From Acidimicrobiia bacterium (GTDB lineage: Bacteria; Actinomycetota; Acidimicrobiia; Spongiisociales; ZC4RG35): 64,000 nt of DNA. The notes beneath the pieces were generated by a model. The model saw nothing but the letters and a program-made list of their open reading frames with translations. It made no database searches and was not told the origin of the DNA. The stretch spans positions 62,001 to 126,000 of the forward strand of contig PKRG01000002.1 in assembly GCA_017577575.1 (NCBI GenBank), in the 5' to 3' direction. Positions within the stretch are counted from its first letter, which is position 1. Each line of letters starts with the position of its first letter. Below, piece after piece: positions 53,325-61,971 of the stretch. Made by a program: the position numbers and the translations under genes.

Positions 53325-53654
53325 CTATCGCTCCAGCTGGTGGCTGGTGATCACCGGCCAGTTGGCGTCCATCTGCGCCTTCATCTGCTTGTAGGACTGG
53401 CGGCGCTTCCAGAACTTGGTCTTCCACACGCGGAAGCGGCGGTCGGCAGGCGAGGGCTTGCGGCCGTTGCTCTCGTCGTGACGATGCCGACGGACATCGG
53501 GGAGTGTGAGCTCGTCGGGGTCGTCCACCATCGACAAGATCTGGTTGGCGGCGTGCCTGACCTGGCGGTGTTGCCGTTTCCGCTCTTCCCGAGCGGGCCG
53601 GGTCTCGTCGTATCCGGGGATTTCCTTGCGATGATCTCGTGCCCGTCTGGCCAT
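53325..53654 (-). CDS. Hypothetical basic protein (109 aa)
   Basis: ATG 53654 (MARRARDHRKEIPGYDETRP) is preceded by GAGGAG; a longer frame lacks this. The product is highly basic and predicted helical, with REERKRQHRQVRHAANQILS in the middle and FRVWKTKFWKRRQSYKQMKA near the end. It has no membrane segment or signal. Charge suggests nucleic-acid or ribosome binding, which is only an inference. It lies between the folate fusion gene and DUF2520 on the same strand, with 56 bases to the latter. Confidence 0.6.
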   Translation of the reverse strand: MARRARDHRKEIPGYDETRPAREERKRQHRQVRHAANQILSMVDDPDELTLPDVRRHRHDESNGRKPSPADRRFRVWKTKFWKRRQSYKQMKAQMDANWPVITSHQLER

Positions 53655-53726
53655 GTCGTCTCCTCGTGCTCGTTCGATCGGAACCTTGTCGATCGACCGA
53701 GGAGGGCCACGGGCTGCCATCACTCG

Positions 53727-54713
53727 TCAACGTAGCACGGTGGGCGGCTTGGAGTAGGGGGGCAACGGCACCATCCGGCCCCGGACCCGCCGGGAGTATT
53801 CGACGTACCCGGGGACCGCCATCCGCAGCCGGGTCTCCTCGTAGCGGGCCTTGAGCCACAGCAGCACGCCAACGACCCCCGCCCCGGCCGCGGCGGCGGC
53901 CGACCGGACGAAGACCGCCACCCCCAGCATGCCGACGACGAGCCCGGCGTAGATGGGATGGCGCATCCACCGGTACGGCCCGGAGTCCACGAGGGTCGTG
54001 CCCGCGCCGGGCTCGGGGAGAGGGGAGACCGACCCGCCCATCGCCGCCAGCGCCCACACCGCGAGAGCGGACCCTCCGGCGGCCAGCACCACCCCGGGCA
54101 GTGCCGCCACCCAGGGCGGGGGCAGCTGGGCGGTGGCGACGACCAGGGCCGCCCACGCCACGATGGATGCGAACTGGGCGGCGAGCCAGGCGACGGCGAC
54201 CCCGCGGCGGGGATCCTCCCAGCCGCGGCCCAGCCGCTCCACTTCTTGTCCGGTGACCGCCGGCAGCAACCGGTTGGCCGTGGCATCGACGAGCGGGGCG
54301 TCCGGCCAGACCTCGGCGAGAGGCTCGAGCACGAAACGGCGCTGGTGGGCCCGGGGATGAGGGATCTGCAGGTCGGTGGCCTCCACCGCGATGGGTGCGC
54401 CGGATCCGTCGACCATCGTGACGATGTCGAGGTCGAGGGTGCGAGGGCCCCACCGCTCGACCCGCACCCTCCCGGCGTCGGCTTCGATCGCCTGGGTGGC
54501 CGCCAACAGTTCGGCGGGAGACAAGGGGGTGTCGACGACGACGACGGCGTTCAGGTAGGGCCCTTGTTCCGGCCCGCCGACCGGAGCGGTCTCGTAGACC
54601 GAAGACACCGCGGCCACCGTTCCCAGCCGGCGCAGCCGTTCGATGGCGAAGCGGAGATGCGAGAGCCTGTCCCCCAGGTTGGATCCGAGGGCGATGGCGG
54701 CCCGGTTCGTCAC
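53727..54713 (-). CDS. folK: HPPK (FolK) fused to an isoprenylcysteine-carboxyl-methyltransferase-like domain
   Basis: GTG 54713 overlaps the folB stop as GTGA. Residues 1-160 form 6-hydroxymethyl-7,8-dihydropterin pyrophosphokinase: IALGSNLGDRLSHLRFAIER, SSVYETAPVGGPEQGPYLNA, ERWGPRTLDLDIVTMV and IPHPRAHQRRFVLEPLAEV. From about 175 to 328 lies an integral-membrane ICMT/PEMT-like methyltransferase: four hydrophobic helices, then the family motif TTLVDSGPYRWMRHPIYAGL and ARYEETRLRMAVPGYVEYSR. I know no established link between folate synthesis and this methyltransferase class. The frame is continuous with no internal stop, so this is one ORF, not overlapping genes. Confidence 0.88.
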   Translation of the reverse strand: MTNRAAIALGSNLGDRLSHLRFAIERLRRLGTVAAVSSVYETAPVGGPEQGPYLNAVVVVDTPLSPAELLAATQAIEADAGRVRVERWGPRTLDLDIVTMVDGSGAPIAVEATDLQIPHPRAHQRRFVLEPLAEVWPDAPLVDATANRLLPAVTGQEVERLGRGWEDPRRGVAVAWLAAQFASIVAWAALVVATAQLPPPWVAALPGVVLAAGGSALAVWALAAMGGSVSPLPEPGAGTTLVDSGPYRWMRHPIYAGLVVGMLGVAVFVRSAAAAAGAGVVGVLLWLKARYEETRLRMAVPGYVEYSRRVRGRMVPLPPYSKPPTVLR

Positions 54714-55069
54714 CGCGTCCGATGGACGGTCACGGCGACGTCCCGGAAAGGAACCGAGATGGGGGCCTGGGGCTTGTGGACGGTCACGGTCACTCCCTGC
54801 ACGCGGCTGTCCTCCAACACCAGGTCGGCGACCCGCTGGGCGACCGTCTCGATCAGGTTCCACCGCTCAGTGGCTACCCGCTCGTGGATCTGCTCGGCGA
54901 GGCGGCCGTAGTCGACCGTGGCGGCCAGGGCGTCGCTGCGGGCGGCCTCAGCCAGGTCGACGTCGATCTCGACGTCGATCGAGAACAGCTGGCCGTCAGC
55001 CTTCTCCTGGTCGAACACGCCGTGATGGGCGAACACTTCGATGCCCCTCACGGCGATGCGGTCGCTCAT
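54710..55069 (-). CDS. folB: Dihydroneopterin aldolase
   Basis: The 119-residue protein starts MSDRIAVRGIEVFAHHGVFD. Catalytic signatures are present: the N-terminal GIEVFAHHGVFDQEKADGQL with the tyrosine/histidine region, the ATVDYGRLAEQIHERVATER substrate motif and NLIETVAQRVADLVLEDSRV with the conserved glutamate. It ends VTVTVHKPQAPISVPFRDVA, with the active-site lysine in VHKP. It overlaps the folK fusion (GTGA) and the upstream phosphatase-like gene (ATGA). Confidence 0.93.
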   Translation of the reverse strand: MSDRIAVRGIEVFAHHGVFDQEKADGQLFSIDVEIDVDLAEAARSDALAATVDYGRLAEQIHERVATERWNLIETVAQRVADLVLEDSRVQGVTVTVHKPQAPISVPFRDVAVTVHRTR

Positions 55070-55557
55070 CCCCCGACCGGCGGAACGAGCCTCCGACCCT
55101 CGGGCCCGAGCGGCCGTCCCAGGATCTCCTGGACGACGGCGATGGCGAGGATCGAGTCGTTCAGCAATCCGGCGTGGAGGAGGTAGCCGGCGAGCACTCC
55201 CCCAATCTGGTCGTCGACGGTCTCGCGGTGGATCAGCACGCGGGCGTCGGGCGCGGCGAGCGCCTCGTCGAGGGCGGCATAGATGGCCGGGCAGTCGTCG
55301 GGGTCGATGTTGCCCTGGATCGGCACCGGATACGCCTCGAGGCCTGCCTCGGTGTATGCGGATATGTTCTGGTTGCCGGGAAGGAGGGAGACGACCCCGG
55401 TGACCCGGGCCTCTTCCACGAGCCACGTGATCTCCTCGTCGCGGCGCACGCGACGGTGCTGGAAGCCGTTGCCTCCGATCCGCTCGGAGACTGCCAGACG
55501 ATCGGCGATGACCCACACGAAATTGCGGGGCTTCAAGCCCGTGATCATCTTCGCCAT
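55066..55557 (-). CDS. Dual-specificity-phosphatase-like protein lacking the catalytic cysteine
   Basis: ATG 55557 (MAKMITGLKPRNFVWVIADR) is chosen; the GTG at 55578 and the ATG four codons later are alternatives. The 163-residue protein has the shape of a tyrosine/dual-specificity phosphatase: NGFQHRRVRRDEEITWLVEE, then ITGVVSLLP-like RVTGVVSLLPGNQNISAYTE. The P-loop position reads VLIHRETVDDQIGGVLAGYL, where the HCxxGxxR cysteine is replaced by arginine. It is therefore probably catalytically dead, acting by phospho- or ligand binding. It sits inside the folate operon between folP and folB, overlapping folB by ATGA. Confidence 0.68.
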   Translation of the reverse strand: MAKMITGLKPRNFVWVIADRLAVSERIGGNGFQHRRVRRDEEITWLVEEARVTGVVSLLPGNQNISAYTEAGLEAYPVPIQGNIDPDDCPAIYAALDEALAAPDARVLIHRETVDDQIGGVLAGYLLHAGLLNDSILAIAVVQEILGRPLGPEGRRLVPPVGG

Positions 55558-55582
55558 ATCCGCCTGAACGATACCCACGCCG

Positions 55583-56425
55583 TCAAATCCGCATGCGGGC
55601 CACCGCCCACGCCACCTGGGCGGCCTGGCGGGAGGTCTCCACGTCGTGGACCCGGACGACGGCGGCCCCGGCGGCGACGGCGAGGGCGGTGGTGGCGGCG
55701 GTGGCGATGTCGCGGCGACGGGGGTCCTCTATGCCGGTGATCCGGCCCAGGAAGGCCTTGCGGGAGGTGCCGATCAGGACCGGGTAACCCGTCGCCACGA
55801 GCTCTCCGAGCCGGTGCAGCAACTCGAGGTTGTGCTCCCCCGTCTTGCCGAAGCCGATCCCCGGATCGATGACGATCGAGCGGGCGGCCACGCCACGGGC
55901 CTCCGCTTCGGCGGCGCGCCGCACCAGGAAGTCACGCACTTCGGAGACGACGTCGTCGTAGCGGGGGTCGTTCTGCATCGTCTGTGGGGTGCCTTTCATG
56001 TGCATCAGGACCACCCCGGCCGAGCTCTCGGCCATCACGTCCAGCATCTCGGGATCGGCGCCGGCGGCCACGTCGTTGATGATCTCGGCGCCGGCGGCGA
56101 CCGCGGCCCGGGCCACGGCAGCCTTGCGGGTGTCGATCGAGACCACCGTCTCGTCGGCGAGCGCCTCCACCACAGGCAGGACGCGGCGCAGCTCGGTGTC
56201 GGTGTCGACCGGCCGGGCGCCAGGGCGGGTCGACTCGCCGCCCACGTCGATGATGTCGGCCCCGGCGGCGATCAGGCGGCGGGCGTGGGCCAGCGCTGCG
56301 TCCGTGTCGACGAACAGCCCGCCGTCGGAGAAGGAGTCGGGCGTGACGTTGAGCACGCCCATGAGCAGAGGGCGGTCGAGCGAGAGCTTTCGGCTGCGCA
56401 GCTGCCAGAGGGGTGGCTCAGTCAC
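55583..56425 (-). CDS. folP: Dihydropteroate synthase
   Basis: FolP condenses the pterin diphosphate with p-aminobenzoate. The 280-residue TIM-barrel protein starts at GTG 56425 and overlaps folE by 8 bases. Motifs in order: LLMGVLNVTPDSFSDGGLFV, GADIIDVGGESTRPGARPVD, VVSIDTRKAAVARAAVAAG, EIINDVAAGADPEMLDV, VLMHMKGTPQTMQNDPRYDD and IVIDPGIGFGKTGEHNLELL, then LIGTSRKAFLG. All pterin- and sulfonamide-binding loops appear intact. Confidence 0.96.
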   Translation of the reverse strand: MTEPPLWQLRSRKLSLDRPLLMGVLNVTPDSFSDGGLFVDTDAALAHARRLIAAGADIIDVGGESTRPGARPVDTDTELRRVLPVVEALADETVVSIDTRKAAVARAAVAAGAEIINDVAAGADPEMLDVMAESSAGVVLMHMKGTPQTMQNDPRYDDVVSEVRDFLVRRAAEAEARGVAARSIVIDPGIGFGKTGEHNLELLHRLGELVATGYPVLIGTSRKAFLGRITGIEDPRRRDIATAATTALAVAAGAAVVRVHDVETSRQAAQVAWAVARMRI

Positions 56426-56984
56426 GAGTCCCGAACAGGAGTGACATGGCCTCGGCCCGGGTCGCCGGGTCGGAGGCCATGGTGCCTCTCACCGCCGAGG
56501 TCACGGTGGTCGCCCCCGGCTTGCGGACGCCGCGCATCGACATGCACAGGTGCTCGGCCTCGATCACCACCAGGACGCCGAGCGGGTTGAGACGGTCGAC
56601 GAGGGCGTCGGCCACTTGCGCCGTCAGGCGCTCCTGCATCTGGGGACGACGGGCGTAGCCCTCGACGAGGCGAGCGAGCTTGGAGAGACCGGTGACGCGG
56701 CCGCGAGGCAGGTAGGCGACGTGGGCCTTGCCGTGGAACGGGACGAGATGGTGCTCGCAGAGCGAGTAGAAGGGGATGTCCTTCACCATCACGATCTCCT
56801 GGTAGTGCTCGTCGCCGAAGAAGGCGTCGATCTCGTCCGCCGGGTCGCGACCGATTCCGTCGAGGACTTCTGCGAAGTAGCGCGCCACCCGGGCGGGCGT
56901 GTCACGCAGCCCTTCCCTATCGGGGTCCTCCCCCACCGCCTCGAGGATCTCCCGAACCGCCTTTTCGATACGGCCTAGGTCCAT
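56418..56984 (-). CDS. folE: GTP cyclohydrolase I
   Basis: FolE opens the folate pathway by converting GTP to dihydroneopterin triphosphate. ATG 56984 (MDLGRIEKAVREILEAVGED) is preferred to the ATG 9 bases upstream, because the TACCAT box then lies exactly 7 nt before it. The 188-residue enzyme has the zinc motif IPFYSLCEHHLVPFHGKAHV and AYLPRGRVTGLSKLARLVEG. RRPQMQERLTAQVADAL and LCMSMRGVRKPG follow. The operon folE-folP-X-folB-folK runs from here on the reverse strand. Confidence 0.95.
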   Translation of the reverse strand: MDLGRIEKAVREILEAVGEDPDREGLRDTPARVARYFAEVLDGIGRDPADEIDAFFGDEHYQEIVMVKDIPFYSLCEHHLVPFHGKAHVAYLPRGRVTGLSKLARLVEGYARRPQMQERLTAQVADALVDRLNPLGVLVVIEAEHLCMSMRGVRKPGATTVTSAVRGTMASDPATRAEAMSLLFGTRD

Positions 56985-56991
56985 CCGGCGC

Positions 56992-56997
56992 ATGGTA
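56992..56997 (-). promoter_or_regulatory. Leaderless-type -10 box of folE
   Basis: TACCAT on the reverse strand, then GCGCCGG, then the ATG at 56984. The first upstream ATG lies inside the box, which makes it an unlikely start. Confidence 0.45.
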
Positions 56998-57031
56998 GGA
57001 CGACGCCCGCTCCTGGCACCACCCAGGCTAC

Positions 57032-57060
57032 GACATCATCGTGACATCATCTTGACATCA
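57032..57060 (+). repeat. Three GACATCA direct repeats at 11-bp spacing
   Basis: GACATCA occurs at 57032, 57043 and 57054, each 11 bases apart, so the sites lie on nearly the same face of the helix. The third overlaps the -35 box of the RHH operon promoter. They share their core with the palindrome at 57087. Confidence 0.8.
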
Positions 57061-57080
57061 GTCGGCGCACGGCGTATGGT
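57052..57080 (+). promoter_or_regulatory. Near-consensus sigma-A promoter of the RHH operon
   Basis: TTGACA (57052-57057) and TATGGT (57075-57080) are separated by exactly 17 bases, so the start point would fall near 57087. This is the best conventional promoter in the window. Confidence 0.75.
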
Positions 57081-57086
57081 GTCACG

Positions 57087-57107
57087 GTGACATCACGATG
57101 ATGTCAC
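57087..57107. promoter_or_regulatory. Perfect TGACATCA-type palindromic operator
   Basis: GTGACATCA and TGATGTCAC form a perfect 9-bp inverted repeat around CGA. It lies at the predicted transcription start of the RHH operon, with related half-sites upstream at 57032-57060. It is a likely autoregulatory site for the encoded ribbon-helix-helix protein. Confidence 0.65.
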
Positions 57108-57140
57108 AGCAGCGTCGCAGGCCATGGAAGGAGTCCGATC

Positions 57141-57245
57141 ATGTTCCCCAGCACCCGATTGGGCAACGCGATCATCGAGCAGCGGTTGAGACAGTACCGT
57201 CCCGACGTGCATCGTCGCATCGCCGAGGAAGGCTCCCGCCGATGA
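57141..57245 (+). CDS. 34-residue ORF at the head of the RHH operon
   Basis: ATG 57141 has GGAAGGAG 7 nt upstream and opens a frame starting MFPSTRLGNAIIEQRLRQYR and ending HRRIAEEGSRR. Its TGA overlaps the ATG of the RHH gene as ATGA, so both are probably translated together. The product is basic and helical, with no known family. The coupling and the good ribosome binding site favour a real small protein or a translated leader over chance. Confidence 0.5.
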   Translation: MFPSTRLGNAIIEQRLRQYRPDVHRRIAEEGSRR

Positions 57246-57685
57246 GGCTGGATCCGATCCTCACCCAGCTGGACGCGGCGATCGAGGCTCAGCTCCGCTT
57301 GGCCGATCCCGCCGTGGCGGAAGCCGCCGCCGGGTTCCTGGAGGCGTTTCGCCCTTCGGTCAGGGCGGCGATGCTCGAGGTGGTGCAGCAGGCCGCCGCC
57401 GAGATCGGCGCCCAGTTGGGTGACCAGCGGGTGGAGGTCCGCCTGGTCGACGGCGATCCCGAGCTGGTGGTCGCCTCCCAGCCGGCGACGGGCCTAGGCA
57501 CCGAAGAGGACGAGGACTTCGAAGCCCGCATCACGCTCCGCCTCCCCACCTCGTTGAAGGACCTCATCGAGGACGCCGCCTCGTCGTCGGGCGATTCCAT
57601 CAACCGCTGGGTGGTGGAGACCCTCAGGTCGCGGGCCGGGCGGTCGAAGGCCGGCTCCCGAGTGCAGGAGACGTTCGAGCTGTGA
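57242..57685 (+). CDS. Ribbon-helix-helix DNA-binding protein
   Basis: ATG 57242 (MRLDPILTQLDAAIEAQLRL) starts a 147-residue protein. An N-terminal helical region (residues 1-80, FLEAFRPSVRAAMLEVVQQA) and an acidic linker (GTEEDEDFEA) precede a C-terminal ribbon-helix-helix motif: ARITLRLPTSLKDLIEDAAS then SSGDSINRWVVETLRSRA. The last part matches the Arc/MetJ-type RHH pattern (beta strand, helix A, helix B with NxxxxE). It would dimerise and bind operators such as the TGACATCA palindrome upstream. It overlaps the DUF4097 gene by GTGA, so the regulator and that protein are made together. Confidence 0.75.
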   Translation: MRLDPILTQLDAAIEAQLRLADPAVAEAAAGFLEAFRPSVRAAMLEVVQQAAAEIGAQLGDQRVEVRLVDGDPELVVASQPATGLGTEEDEDFEARITLRLPTSLKDLIEDAASSSGDSINRWVVETLRSRAGRSKAGSRVQETFEL

Positions 57686-58446
57686 TCGAAGAGCGGTTCG
57701 AGGTGGAGGGGACACCCGACCTGGACGTGTCGGTGCCGGCCGGCTCGTTGACGATCGACCCCGGCTCTCCCGGATCGGTCGTGGTGCAGGTCGACACCAA
57801 CCGGCCCGAGAGCTGGCACGTGGGCCAGAGCGGCAACCACATCTGGGTCCATCACGAGCGCTGGACGGTGGCCGGCCGCTCCTCCCGGGCCCGGGTGCGC
57901 ATCGTCGCCCCGCCCGGAACCACCCTGAATGCCCGCACCGCGGCCACCGACATCCGCATCTCCGTGCCCCTCGAACGCGCCAACGTGGTCGCCGCCGCCG
58001 GCGACGTCGAGGTCGGCCACGCCGCCCACCTGGCGATCAAGACCGCCTCGGGAGACGTCCGCATCGGCGCCGTCGACGGGGACCTCGAGGTGCGCTCCGC
58101 CTCCGGCGACGTGGACGTGGGCCGGGTCGGCGCCAGCGCGTCGGTGACTTCGGCTTCGGGCGACGTGACCATCGAGTCGGTGGCGGGAGCGATGTCGGTC
58201 ACGACCGCCTCGGGGGACGTGCGGGTCCGCCGCTACGAAGGCGAGGACCTCCAGGCTTCGACGATGTCGGGGACGGTGCGCGTCGGCCTCCCGGCGGGCC
58301 GCACCGTCCGGCTCGACGCCAGGACGTTGTCGGGGTCGGTGCGGCTCCCGCCGAGGAAGCCGTCGAGCGGCACGAGCTCGGCCCAGGTCGCCCTCCGGCT
58401 CAAGTCGGTGTCGGGCGACATCGTCATCGACCGCCTGGAGGCCTGA
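57682..58446 (+). CDS. DUF4097 beta-strand-repeat protein (cytoplasmic form)
   Basis: GTG 57682 overlaps the RHH stop. The 254-residue protein (IEERFEVEGTPDLDVSVPAG after Met) has no signal peptide or membrane helix, unlike the DUF4097 protein at 1357. The repeats are clear: KTASGDVRIGAV, RSASGDVDVGRV, TSASGDVTIESV, TTASGDVRVRRY, STMSGTVRVGL and KSVSGDIVIDRLE, one rung each. Such folds can polymerise like bactofilins, but this is inference. Encoded next to an RHH regulator, it may be its partner or effector. The stop is one base from that of the convergent SLH gene. Confidence 0.8.
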   Translation: MIEERFEVEGTPDLDVSVPAGSLTIDPGSPGSVVVQVDTNRPESWHVGQSGNHIWVHHERWTVAGRSSRARVRIVAPPGTTLNARTAATDIRISVPLERANVVAAAGDVEVGHAAHLAIKTASGDVRIGAVDGDLEVRSASGDVDVGRVGASASVTSASGDVTIESVAGAMSVTTASGDVRVRRYEGEDLQASTMSGTVRVGLPAGRTVRLDARTLSGSVRLPPRKPSSGTSSAQVALRLKSVSGDIVIDRLEA

Positions 58447-58447
58447 C

Positions 58448-59884
58448 CTACTCCTCTTCCTCCGGCGGCTTGGGCGGCGGGGGCCCCGGCGGCGGCCACT
58501 CGACGTCGGGCAACGCGAGGGTCTCCGCCTGTGTCATCCGGTCGTGGAGCCGCAGCATGAACGTGGCGGCCTCGCCCCGCGTCATCCGCCGATCCGGGCA
58601 ATAGGACCGGGTGTCGCAGCCCCGCGTGATCCCGGCGGCGGCGATGGCGTCGATGTCCTCTTCCGCCCAGTGCCCGTCGTCGTCGCGGAAGGCGTTCGTG
58701 CCGGGCGGCAGGCCGAGGACCCGGCGCACCATCGCCGCCACCTCGGCCCGGGTTATGGGTGCGTCCGGGCACACCCGGGTGTTCGCCGGCGGGTTGCAGC
58801 CGCGCAGGATCCCCGCCCTGGCCAGCGAGTCGATCTCGTGCTCGGCGAAATGGCCGTCGTCGTCGACGAAGGCGTTCGGGCCCCGCGGCGTCCGGATCAC
58901 CCGCTGGAGCATGGCGGCGAACTCACCCCGGGTCACGTTGGCGTGGGGACAGGCCAGACGCTCGGCGCAGCCGTACATCAGGCGCCGATAGAACATCTCG
59001 CTGAGCTCGTCTTCGTGGACGCTGTCGTTGTCGTCGACGAACGGGTCGATGCAGCGGACCCGGCCGGTGGTGCTCACGACTATCTCGTCGATGAGCACGT
59101 TGAGCTTGTTGGGGGTCGGGTAGCTCCCCCCGAAGTAGATGTTGTCCCACATCTCGCGGATGCCGAGCTGCTCGCCGGGACGACGGAAGGCCAGCCCGTC
59201 CTTCCAGAACACCCGCTCGTCGTCGAGCCAGGCCTCGATCAGCCCGTCGGCTCTCCCCGGCGTGTTCATCCGGACATGGCCCTCGACGCAGGTCCATCTC
59301 CGCTGGGTCAGCGCCTTGGTGAAGATCCACTCGTCTCCGCAGTCGCGCTCTTGGTCCAGGTGGTAGACGTAGACGCCGATCGGGACCTCGTCGGGGCCGG
59401 CACCGCGGGTGCCGACGGCGTCGAACATCAGACGCGCCGACCAGCCCGGGGCGCTGGGAGTGGACGGCTTGCAGCCTTTGGCGGTCGAGACCCGGGAGGC
59501 ATCGGCGAGGCCGGGCAGCTTCCCGGAAGAGACCGGCCGGAAGTCCTCCAGGTAGATGTAGTAACGGAACCAAGCCTCGTCGACCACCTTGGGGAGCCGG
59601 GCGTACGGCCCGAAGCCGCGGAAGCCACCCTTGGGGATCACCACCCGCAGACCTTGGCCGAGATAGCCCCGGGTGCGGGCCGTGCGGGTCATGTCCAGGC
59701 CGCGGACGTCGACCAGATAGGGGTGGACCTCACGCAGCTTGGCGATCGACTCCGCCAGCGGGACCGACGGGTCCTCGTCCCATGTCGGATCCTCGAAGGT
59801 CTGGGCGAGAGTGTCGGCCCCCGCCGGCAGGGCGACGAGGAGCGCCAGGACGGCTGCAACGGTGATCTTCCCCACTCTGAGCAT
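58448..59884 (-). CDS. Secreted protein with polysaccharide-lyase-14-like domain and three SLH repeats
   Basis: The 478-residue protein has a signal peptide (MLRVGKITVAAVLALLVALP...AGA). Residues about 60-275 resemble the PL14/alginate-lyase-like beta-jelly-roll: MFDAVGTRGAGPDEVPIGVY, VEGHVRMNTPGRADGLIEAW, LAFRRPGEQLGIREMWDNIY and FGGSYPTPNKLNVLIDEIVV. Three S-layer homology repeats follow, marked by NVTRGEFAAMLQRVIRTP, PITRAEVAAMVRRVLGLPPG and RMTRGEAATFMLRLHDR with FVDDDGHFAEHEIDSLARAG between them. The C-terminus is proline/glutamate-rich. SLH repeats would hold it on the wall; enzyme activity is unproven. Confidence 0.75.
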   Translation of the reverse strand: MLRVGKITVAAVLALLVALPAGADTLAQTFEDPTWDEDPSVPLAESIAKLREVHPYLVDVRGLDMTRTARTRGYLGQGLRVVIPKGGFRGFGPYARLPKVVDEAWFRYYIYLEDFRPVSSGKLPGLADASRVSTAKGCKPSTPSAPGWSARLMFDAVGTRGAGPDEVPIGVYVYHLDQERDCGDEWIFTKALTQRRWTCVEGHVRMNTPGRADGLIEAWLDDERVFWKDGLAFRRPGEQLGIREMWDNIYFGGSYPTPNKLNVLIDEIVVSTTGRVRCIDPFVDDNDSVHEDELSEMFYRRLMYGCAERLACPHANVTRGEFAAMLQRVIRTPRGPNAFVDDDGHFAEHEIDSLARAGILRGCNPPANTRVCPDAPITRAEVAAMVRRVLGLPPGTNAFRDDDGHWAEEDIDAIAAAGITRGCDTRSYCPDRRMTRGEAATFMLRLHDRMTQAETLALPDVEWPPPGPPPPKPPEEEE

Positions 59885-59926
59885 GGCGAGTCATGCAAGC
59901 ACAAACCCGGCGATAGTCGGGAAGCC

Positions 59927-59940
59927 CCCGCCGAGGCGGG
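59927..59940 (-). terminator. Hairpin after ftsH
   Basis: CCCGCC and GGCGGG form a tight stem with a 2-base centre, 3 bases after the ftsH stop on the reverse strand. It is short, with no U tract. Confidence 0.5.
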
Positions 59941-59943
59941 AGG

Positions 59944-61935
<1,992 letters not shown>

Positions 61936-61971
61936 GGTCACCTCGAGAGTCGATGGCCCCAGGCGGTGATG

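Noticed and set aside
57141..57685. Toxin-antitoxin pair (34-aa ORF with RHH protein)
   Set aside because: The small ORF resembles no toxin family, and the RHH protein is coupled to DUF4097 instead. The RHH fold and operator fit simple autoregulation as well as an antitoxin role.
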